From an uncultured Flavobacterium sp. (GTDB taxonomy: Bacteria > Bacteroidota > Bacteroidia > Flavobacteriales > Flavobacteriaceae), in NCBI RefSeq assembly GCF_937876455.1, contig NZ_CALFIG010000309.1, forward strand, positions 1-11,434: DNA of 11,434 bases, in the 5' to 3' direction. Each line of letters opens with the position of its first letter. Position 1 is the stretch's first letter. The notes under the pieces were generated by a model. The model was not told the DNA's origin. It saw nothing but the letters and a program-made list of their open reading frames with translations, and did no database searches. Of the stretch, positions 1-5,208 are shown piece by piece. A program made the position numbers and the translations under genes.

Positions 1-1
1 C

Positions 2-208
2 CATGTTAGTATTTTATTAGATGATGATCATTTAGTTTTGGAAATTAAAGACGATGGTATTGGGTTCGATTTGAATGCAACAAAACAAGGGATTGGTTTA
101 CAAAATATCCAAGAAAGGGCTAAAACAATTAGTGCTATTTTGGAAATTAATAGTAAACCCAATAAAGGAACAACTATCAGGTTGAAAGCAAAAATCGGAA
201 GTTTATAG
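2..208 (+). CDS. Sensor histidine kinase, C-terminal end of ATPase domain (5' truncated by window)
   Basis: This is the last 68 codons of a gene that begins left of the window. The frame is open from base 2 to a TAG at 206-208. The peptide carries the end of a GHKL/HATPase_c fold: a DDGIGFD segment (G1 box) followed by GIGLQNIQERA (G2 box), then a short beta-strand tail ending GTTIRLK. The 'GLxNIxxRA' form of the G2 box is typical of NarL/LiaS-type histidine kinases (HisKA_3 family), which usually act with a LuxR-type response regulator. The sensor part and the phospho-acceptor histidine lie outside the window, so the signal is unknown. The gene converges on the integrase gene, overlapping its last 6 bases, and runs into a terminator-like hairpin. 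The family call is firm; the subtype is an inference from the G2 wording. Confidence 0.85.
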   Translation, partial: HVSILLDDDHLVLEIKDDGIGFDLNATKQGIGLQNIQERAKTISAILEINSKPNKGTTIRLKAKIGSL

Positions 209-224
209 AGCTCCCGATTTTTTT
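191..224. terminator. Bidirectional rho-independent terminator between convergent genes
   Basis: AAAATCGG (191-198) pairs perfectly with CCGATTTT (214-221), and two further inner pairs are possible. A T run follows on the + strand, and the other strand also reads into a T run after the stem. The stem overlaps the 3' codons of the histidine kinase and the last codons of the integrase; both stop codons lie in the loop. It probably terminates both transcripts. Confidence 0.7.
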
Positions 225-472
225 ATTGGCGTTTCTTTGAACATAAACTTATCCTTTAGAAGTTTCATATCCTCACTTACTTTTCTATCCAGTACTTTTG
301 CATAATGTTGCGTAGTGCGAAGGTTTTTATGTCCTAGCATTTTGCTCACGCTTTCTATAGGCACGCCGTTAGTTAGCGTTACCGTTGTGGCAAAGGTGTG
401 TCGGGCAATGTGAAAGGTTAGTTCTTTCTCTATTTCGCAAATAGCTGCTATTTCTTTTAGATAAGCATTCAT
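203..472 (-). CDS. Integrase C-terminal part carrying the catalytic HxxRH, H and Tyr
   Basis: The 89-residue frame starts at the ATG that overlaps the stop of the upstream half. It contains FHIARHTFA (catalytic His21, Arg24 and His25 in this numbering), MLGHKNL (His48) and TTQHYAKV (nucleophile Tyr57), the hallmark end of the tyrosine recombinase fold. Alone it lacks the DNA-binding domains. The start is dictated by the frameshift rather than by a clear ribosome binding site. The last codons lie inside the shared terminator hairpin and overlap the convergent histidine kinase gene by 6 bases. Confidence 0.75.
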   Translation of the reverse strand: MNAYLKEIAAICEIEKELTFHIARHTFATTVTLTNGVPIESVSKMLGHKNLRTTQHYAKVLDRKVSEDMKLLKDKFMFKETPIKKSGAL

Positions 473-1449
473 TTTTGGTTAGACAGAATAGGAAGTAGCT
501 TATCTTCATTATGGCATTGCGGGTGGTTCTCGTATTTATCGATAATCATTTGTGTTACAGGAAGGATTGGAATTTTAGATGTACTTTCAGTTTTTTGGCG
601 GTGGGTAAATATCCATTTCTCACCATCAATTCCGTAGCTTATATGCGACTTTGTTAGGTTTTTGACATCTATGTAGGCTAAACCTGTAAAACAGCTAAAA
701 AGGAAGATATCGCGGACTAGAGAAAGTCTTTCTGTTTTGAAGTCTTTGTTTAATATAGATTGGATTTCTTCTTCAGTGAGATAAACACGCTCCACTTCTT
801 TGACTTTTGATTTATAGTTTGCGAATGGGTTTTTATCCAACCAGTCGTTGGCCAAACAAAGCTTAATAATTTTATTAAAGTTCTTTAGGTATTTGACTGC
901 TGTGTTATTAGCACAGTTTCTAACGCTTCGTAACCAAAACTCATAATCGGTTATAAACGCATGATCAATCTTTGTAATATCTATATCCGAAACGTTGTAT
1001 TTCCATTGCATAAACTCAATGGTATGCTTGAGCGAAGTAGTGTAGCGTTCTAATGTTCCTGGAGCGTATTCTTTGCCAACCAATTCTTTTATTTTGTTGT
1101 TATGGTCTTGGAAGATGGGAACAAGCATGCGTTTGGTTTCAGTTAGACCAAATAATTCATTCTTTAAATTCTCAGAAGAAACACTAATGTCTTTTTTGAT
1201 AAGCTTTTTTTCTGCTTGTAAGATTTGATTTTTTAAATAATCAAGGTGACTATTGATTGTTCTAGCTTCTTCAGAAGTACCTTTAACTTTACTACCTTCT
1301 GAAGACCATTTATCAGGATTTATAGATTTGTTGGTACTAAACTCAAATCGTTTAGTGTTCACTGTAACTCTAGTGTAGATTGGACAAACTCCTAAATTGT
1401 TGACTTTTGCTCTCTTGATGTAAAAGAGAATTGATACGGATGTGTTCAT
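469..1449 (-). CDS. Integrase N-terminal part: arm-binding, core-binding and start of catalytic domain
   Basis: The 326-residue frame opens at ATG 1449. Residues about 5-90 resemble the Arm-DNA-binding domain of Bacteroidota integrases (SILFYIKR start, a strand-rich part, then NPDKW and a helical stretch). Residues about 110-212 fit a phage_int_SAM_5 core-binding domain (GTLERY, then WLDKNPF). The catalytic domain starts near VYLTEEE (222-228). At the place where most tyrosine recombinases carry the first catalytic Arg (TGLR), this protein has FTGLAYID, with Ala258. Loss of this Arg is common in the CTnDOT-like branch, so it need not mean inactivity. HRQKT (283-287) supplies the beta-hairpin Lys region. 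The frame ends at the shift described for the whole gene. The tRNA-Ser gene lies about 260 bp upstream of the start. Confidence 0.8.
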   Translation of the reverse strand: MNTSVSILFYIKRAKVNNLGVCPIYTRVTVNTKRFEFSTNKSINPDKWSSEGSKVKGTSEEARTINSHLDYLKNQILQAEKKLIKKDISVSSENLKNELFGLTETKRMLVPIFQDHNNKIKELVGKEYAPGTLERYTTSLKHTIEFMQWKYNVSDIDITKIDHAFITDYEFWLRSVRNCANNTAVKYLKNFNKIIKLCLANDWLDKNPFANYKSKVKEVERVYLTEEEIQSILNKDFKTERLSLVRDIFLFSCFTGLAYIDVKNLTKSHISYGIDGEKWIFTHRQKTESTSKIPILPVTQMIIDKYENHPQCHNEDKLLPILSNQK

Positions 1450-1470
1450 TGTTGGTGACCTTAAAGTTAG

Positions 1471-1493
1471 TATTAAATTTATACGATTTAATA
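1471..1493. repeat. Perfect 8-7-8 inverted repeat upstream of the integrase
   Basis: TATTAAAT (1471-1478) and ATTTAATA (1486-1493) are exact inverted copies separated by 7 bases (TTATACG). The arrangement lies 21 bp upstream of the integrase start codon. Its geometry matches a tyrosine-recombinase core site (two inverted arms around a 6-8 bp crossover region), but it could equally be an operator. The role is an inference; AT-rich sequence raises the chance background. Confidence 0.5.
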
Positions 1494-1560
1494 ACTACAC
1501 ACAAGATGTACATTTTTTGTATATGCTTTTGAACACCTTGTAGTAGCGGTGCTTTCGTTG

Positions 1561-1610
1561 CGAGGAGTCACTTAAATTTTAATTTTTTAGTGACACCTCG
1601 AAAGACACCT
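1561..1610. repeat. Interrupted dyad with adjacent direct repeat
   Basis: CGAGG-A-GTCACT (1561-1572) mirrors AGTGAC-A-CCTCG (1589-1600): 11 of 12 positions pair around a 16-bp AT-rich centre. GACACCT occurs at 1592-1598 and again at 1604-1610, with a variant AACACCT at 1532-1538. Repeats of this kind next to an integrase gene may be arm-type or accessory binding sites. The dyad lacks a following T run on either strand, so it is not a standard terminator. Confidence 0.5.
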
Positions 1611-1650
1611 AAACTTTGAGATTTAATGAATAATTTGATATTGCCCTAAA

Positions 1651-1688
1651 TGAAAAAACCCACTAAATTGTTGAATTTAGTGGGTTTT
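1651..1688 (-). terminator. Strong terminator downstream of tRNA-Ser
   Basis: A 15-bp perfect stem (1655-1669 with 1674-1688) closes a 4-base loop and includes a CCCAC/GTGGG core. Read on the - strand the hairpin ends in a TTTTTT run. It lies about 20 bp past the tRNA 3' end. Confidence 0.85.
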
Positions 1689-1708
1689 AGTACCGTTTGC
1701 TTTTAAGC

Positions 1709-1796
1709 TGGCGGAGAAAGAGGGATTCGAACCCCCGGACCTGTTACAGTCAACAGTTTTCAAGACTGCCGCATTCGACCACTCTGCCATTTCTCC
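1709..1796 (-). tRNA. tRNA-Ser (anticodon UGA)
   Basis: On the - strand the acceptor arms GGAGAAA (1796-1790) and TTTCTCC (1719-1713) pair fully. They are followed by a G discriminator and an encoded CCA (1711-1709). The T arm reads GGTTCGAATCC in the expected place. The anticodon stem GCAGT/ACTGT encloses loop CTTGAAA with anticodon TGA. The 88-base length reflects the long variable arm of serine tRNAs. It stands alone, with its own promoter-like box upstream and a strong terminator downstream. An integrase gene begins about 260 bp beyond its 3' end; tRNA 3' ends are common integration targets, but no second copy of the tRNA end is visible in the window. Confidence 0.96.
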
Positions 1797-1830
1797 AATA
1801 AGTCGTGCTCTCAATTGCTGATTGCGAGTG

Positions 1831-1838
1831 CAAATATA
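1831..1838 (-). promoter_or_regulatory. Putative -7 promoter box for tRNA-Ser
   Basis: TATATTTG on the - strand matches the Bacteroidota TAnnTTTG -7 box and would start transcription about 28 bases before the tRNA. No clear TTG -33 box is seen at the right distance. Confidence 0.5.
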
Positions 1839-1854
1839 GAAAGCTTTTTGATAT

Positions 1855-1880
1855 TAAAAAACATTTTACTTAAAAATGTT
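1855..1880 (-). terminator. Weak terminator-like hairpin after ribBA
   Basis: AACATTTT (1860-1867) pairs with AAAATGTT (1873-1880) around a 5-base loop. On the - strand a short T run follows. The stem is AT-rich and so weak, but it lies between the end of the six-gene operon and the tRNA promoter, where a terminator is expected. Confidence 0.45.
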
Positions 1881-1955
1881 GCAACTTTTTTTTAACGATT
1901 TGATAATCAAATACTGATAGAACATTTAGTACAACAATACCGCTACTATACCGCC

Positions 1956-3086
1956 TTAAAAAGCAATATAATCGGTTATTTCTAAGCCATACCCTATCAT
2001 ACCCACGCGCTTGCTTTGAAGCGTATTGGTAAGCAATTTAATTTTAGTAATGTCTATATCGTGTAAAATTTGGGCACCAATACCAAAATCTTTACTGTCT
2101 ATCTTGATTTTAGGCACACTAACACTACCATCTTCTTGTACCTGACGTAATTCGGCCAAGCGCTCTAATAACTCCGTAGATTGCATCTCCTGATTAATAA
2201 AGATAATAGCGCCTTTGTCTAAATGCTCAAACTTTTTAAACACCGCATCCATCTTTTTACTCGAATCGTCCAACAAGGTGCCTAAAATATCATTCGTAAC
2301 CTGCGTAGAATTAATACGCGTAACAATAGCTTCCCCTTTACTCCAGCTGCCTTTCGTTAATGCAATATGCACTTGTTTGTTGGTCACTTGCAAATAGGCA
2401 CGCAATCTAAAGGTTCCAAAACGCGTTTGCAATTGAAAATCTTCTTTCTTTTTAATTAAGCTGTCGTGCTGCATGCGGTAAGCCACTAACGCCTCTATAG
2501 AAACCAGTTTTAAGTCAAACTTTTTAGCTACTTCCACCAATTGAGGCAAACGCGCCATCGTACCGTCTTCATTCATAATTTCACAAATCACACCCGCTGG
2601 CGAAAACCCTGCTAATCGAGCAAAATCAATAGCTGCTTCGGTATGCCCTGTACGTCTGAGAACGCCACCTTGTTTTGCAATTAAGGGAAAAATATGTCCT
2701 GGTCTTCCTAACTCGTATGGTTTAGTTTCAGGATCAACTAAAGCAGCAACTGTTTTAGAACGATCTGCCGCCGAAATACCTGTTGTTACACCATTTCCTT
2801 TTAAATCAACAGAAACAGTAAAAGCCGTTTCCATATTATCGGTATTGTTAGTCACCATGGTGTGCAATTCTAACTCTTTACATCTAGATTCAGTCAACGG
2901 CACACAAATTAAGCCCTTGCCGTGTGTAGCCATGAAATTAATCATTTCTGGTGTTACCTTATCGGCCGCAGCTAAAAAATCACCCTCATTTTCTCGGTCT
3001 TCATCATCAACTACTATAATCACTTTCCCTTGACGAATGTCTTCTATTGCCTCTTCTATAGTGTTTAATACTACATTATTGCTCAT
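1956..3086 (-). CDS. ribB: 3,4-dihydroxy-2-butanone-4-phosphate synthase with a degenerate GTP cyclohydrolase II-like domain
   Basis: This 376-residue protein has two domains. Residues 1-206 are a complete RibB, which converts ribulose 5-phosphate to 3,4-dihydroxy-2-butanone 4-phosphate plus formate for riboflavin synthesis. The acidic loop DDEDRENEGD (27-36), TTGISAADR (101-109), RPGHIFPL (128-135) and RRTGHTEAAID (144-154) are all present. Residues about 215-376 follow the fold of RibA (GTP cyclohydrolase II) and keep DFGIGAQIL (333-341) and a GYGLEI end. However, there is no cysteine after residue 168, so the three-Cys zinc site is gone, and the catalytic RGxEGRGIG loop is replaced by FINQEMQS. 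The second half therefore cannot be a normal cyclohydrolase, and a separate ribA is expected elsewhere. The start overlaps the end of the preceding permease gene by 11 bp, suggesting translational coupling. It is often annotated ribBA. Confidence 0.93.
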   Translation of the reverse strand: MSNNVVLNTIEEAIEDIRQGKVIIVVDDEDRENEGDFLAAADKVTPEMINFMATHGKGLICVPLTESRCKELELHTMVTNNTDNMETAFTVSVDLKGNGVTTGISAADRSKTVAALVDPETKPYELGRPGHIFPLIAKQGGVLRRTGHTEAAIDFARLAGFSPAGVICEIMNEDGTMARLPQLVEVAKKFDLKLVSIEALVAYRMQHDSLIKKKEDFQLQTRFGTFRLRAYLQVTNKQVHIALTKGSWSKGEAIVTRINSTQVTNDILGTLLDDSSKKMDAVFKKFEHLDKGAIIFINQEMQSTELLERLAELRQVQEDGSVSVPKIKIDSKDFGIGAQILHDIDITKIKLLTNTLQSKRVGMIGYGLEITDYIAF

Positions 3087-4545
3087 CTTGTTGTGTGTTG
3101 TTGTTTGTTAGTTTATTGTATATATATTTAAACGGTCTTGTAAGGCCGTCAAAACTCATCATTACCCCAATATCATTTGTAGCTCTATACGTTAAGAAAA
3201 TGGCTAAAGGCGTCAAAATAATTGCTCCAGCTGCTGCCCCTAGTAAAGGATGCATGGCGTCTTGTCCTGCTAATTTTTTCCCGAAGGTATTGGCAAAATT
3301 AAACGTAATAAAAATGATAATGGCAAAAACAATAGGCAGTCCTAGTCCGCCTTTTCGAATAATAGCGCCTAAAGGTGCTCCAATAAAAAACATGAGCAAA
3401 CACGCATAAGCTACTACTACCTTTTCATAGAACGACACCCAGTAATCATTGATGTAATTTTTCTTTACAGTCAAGTCGAATTGGTACCCGTCTAACGAAA
3501 AAATACTATTTGAAATTAGGCCTTTTGCTTGTTCTCTAATAGTAGCTTGTCGGTCAGGTGCAAACACCGAAAGTAAATCTTTAGTAAATACATTCACTTT
3601 TTTAACGGGTGTAGGTAAAGCTTCCGGAGGCAAATAAGAATAAACAGGTGTCGATTTTTGGTCTAAATTTTCACTATATGAAACAATGTCTTTTTTATAA
3701 TTGGTTTCCAATGAATCAATCGTGTATTTCAGTTCGCGCATCGAAAGCATGTTGTGAGCATTCACAATCTCACCGCCGTCTTGCGAAGCTCCATTTAAGG
3801 TGGCTAAGTCAATATTGATGGTGTATTTTTTAAAACTACTTTTGGCAAACGGATAACGTTCTCGGTCTTCATATTTCTGTGAAGGAATATCCTCATAATA
3901 ATAGCCATCAAACAAATCTAATTGCAAAAGATTGGTTGATTTATCACTTTTCAATACCCCTTTTTTGGCTTTAATAACTGTCGTTACGGGCGCATAGTCT
4001 TTTTTCTTTACGTGTAACGTAACATCTTCTAAAAACTCCCCGTTTTCTCCTGTTTTCTTTTCTACTTTAATATTAAAGGTATTCCCTATTTTATTAAACT
4101 GCCCCTCTCCTATAGCCATAGCGGGTGACGTTTGCAAAATAGTTTTGCGCAAATTAATAAAACGGTATTGAGCTTCCGGTATAATATTATTAGCGAATAA
4201 AAAGGCAATTATACTCATTATACCTGTGCAATACACCAACACACGCATAGCACGTTTTAGTGAAATTCCGCCCGATTTCATCGCTGCAAATTCATAATTT
4301 TCGGCCATACTACCGAAGGTCATGATAGAAGCTAATAAAATAGATAACGGCAACACCAAAGGCACCATCGTTGGACAGAAATACAACACGAATTTAACAA
4401 TAGTAATAAAATCTAAATCTTTACCTGCTAATTCGGCAATGAAAAGCCAAATACTTTGTAAAATGAAAATAAAAAACAAGATGACAAACACCGAAGCAAA
4501 AGTCATCAAGAAGGATTTTAAAATATATCTATCTATTATTTTCAC
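3076..4545 (-). CDS. LptF/LptG-type (YjgP/YjgQ) lipopolysaccharide export permease
   Basis: The 489-residue inner-membrane protein starts at a GTG (4545-4543), five bases after the stop of the LolA-like gene; the reading MKIIDRYILKSF at that GTG is the standard family N-terminus. Three membrane segments (about 13-37, 54-78, 101-119) precede a long periplasmic region (about 120-370) of jellyroll type, and three more follow (about 377-396, 400-420, 433-453). GAPLGAIIRKGGLG (389-402), next to TM4 and TM5, is a strong family motif. The protein should pair with a second LptF/G subunit and the LptB ATPase to lift LPS from the inner membrane towards the Lpt bridge. The periplasmic part is longer than in E. 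coli, common in Bacteroidota. The 'DRYI' start leans towards LptG, but I cannot decide between LptF and LptG. Confidence 0.9.
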   Translation of the reverse strand: MKIIDRYILKSFLMTFASVFVILFFIFILQSIWLFIAELAGKDLDFITIVKFVLYFCPTMVPLVLPLSILLASIMTFGSMAENYEFAAMKSGGISLKRAMRVLVYCTGIMSIIAFLFANNIIPEAQYRFINLRKTILQTSPAMAIGEGQFNKIGNTFNIKVEKKTGENGEFLEDVTLHVKKKDYAPVTTVIKAKKGVLKSDKSTNLLQLDLFDGYYYEDIPSQKYEDRERYPFAKSSFKKYTINIDLATLNGASQDGGEIVNAHNMLSMRELKYTIDSLETNYKKDIVSYSENLDQKSTPVYSYLPPEALPTPVKKVNVFTKDLLSVFAPDRQATIREQAKGLISNSIFSLDGYQFDLTVKKNYINDYWVSFYEKVVVAYACLLMFFIGAPLGAIIRKGGLGLPIVFAIIIFITFNFANTFGKKLAGQDAMHPLLGAAAGAIILTPLAIFLTYRATNDIGVMMSFDGLTRPFKYIYNKLTNNNTQQDEQ

Positions 4546-4550
4546 GCGTA

Positions 4551-5198
4551 CTAGTCGGCTTTGTTAATATAGTAATTAGGGTATTTACTTTGTACAAACG
4601 TAAAATGCGTTTTAGACAACGGCTGATTAAACTTAAAGGTGTTTACAGTAAGTGTAGTCTTTGTGCCGTTTTTTCCTGTTTCTATAAGGGTGTAAATGTG
4701 TTTTGTTTTGGTATCAATACCAATTAAAATTTCTTTGCGTTGGTCTTTACCACTAGTCGGCGTAAGTTTCACATACTGAATGGTTTTTCCCTGTACCTTT
4801 TGAGAAATATCCATCGTGTATTTGAATCCTTTTTGAAAGAAAGAAAATATTTTTTGTGGCGTAACCGAATTGGCGTCACTATCATCGTGATTTGAAATGG
4901 TTACCTCTTCATCTTCAGGAACAATGGTATATACTTTTTTGCCGTCAAATAGTTTGGTCACACCCATAAAATTTAACACATATTTGTTGCCTTCCATCGC
5001 TACATTTCCTTTACTTTCTTGATTTATCTTTTCTTTAGCGTTGTAAATGGAATATTTAAAATCGATAACTACATTTTTATACGATTTGGTTTTAGCAACC
5101 ATTTGGTCTAATAAAAGTTTGGCTTTATTCTTCTCTTGCGCTTGTGTTGAAAATATAAAACACAAAGCCACCACACTAATTTTCAAAAATTGTTTCAT
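4551..5198 (-). CDS. LolA-like outer-membrane lipoprotein carrier protein
   Basis: The 215-residue product begins with a signal peptide (KQFLK, hydrophobic core to about 17, likely cut after STQA at residue 20). The mature part is a series of short beta-strands, including KNVVIDFKYSIYN, GNKYVLNFMG and KLFDGKKVYTIVPED, typical of the half-barrel LolA fold that shields a lipid chain. It is expected to act in the periplasm, carrying lipoproteins or related lipids. Bacteroidota often have LolA-like proteins without a recognisable LolB, so the receiving partner is unknown. It sits 10 bp after ftsK and 5 bp before the LPS permease gene; in several bacteria lolA also follows ftsK. The ATG at 5198 is the only start that leaves a complete signal peptide. 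Confidence 0.85.
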   Translation of the reverse strand: MKQFLKISVVALCFIFSTQAQEKNKAKLLLDQMVAKTKSYKNVVIDFKYSIYNAKEKINQESKGNVAMEGNKYVLNFMGVTKLFDGKKVYTIVPEDEEVTISNHDDSDANSVTPQKIFSFFQKGFKYTMDISQKVQGKTIQYVKLTPTSGKDQRKEILIGIDTKTKHIYTLIETGKNGTKTTLTVNTFKFNQPLSKTHFTFVQSKYPNYYINKAD

Positions 5199-5208
5199 CT
5201 AATTGGGA

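Larger units (their letters stand above)
203..1449 (-). pseudogene. Tyrosine recombinase/integrase gene split by a -1 frameshift
   Basis: Two adjacent reading frames together encode one Bacteroidota-type tyrosine integrase of about 415 residues, the usual length for this family. The first frame ends ...ILSNQK-stop (TGA at 471-469) and the second begins with an ATG that overlaps this stop as ATGA. Relatives, as I recall them, read SNQKMNAYLKEIA without a break. That continuous reading is restored by adding one A to the five-A run at 471-475 on the - strand. The lesion separates the core-binding and early catalytic parts from the HxxRH, H and Tyr catalytic residues, so neither half should recombine DNA alone. 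The ATGA overlap could permit re-initiation, giving two separate polypeptides. Alternatives are a sequencing undercall in a homopolymer or slippage-based switching. Confidence 0.8.

Noticed and set aside
469..1449. Missing first catalytic Arg (FTGLAYID) as proof that the integrase is dead
   Set aside because: Many Bacteroidota integrases of the CTnDOT type lack Arg at this place and still work, so it does not by itself show inactivity.
1561..1600. Rho-independent terminator before the integrase
   Set aside because: The dyad has a long AT-rich centre and no T run directly after either arm, so it does not have terminator form.
2845..3033. Open frame on the + strand inside the ribB domain
   Set aside because: It lies wholly opposite a strongly conserved enzyme and has no plausible product of its own.
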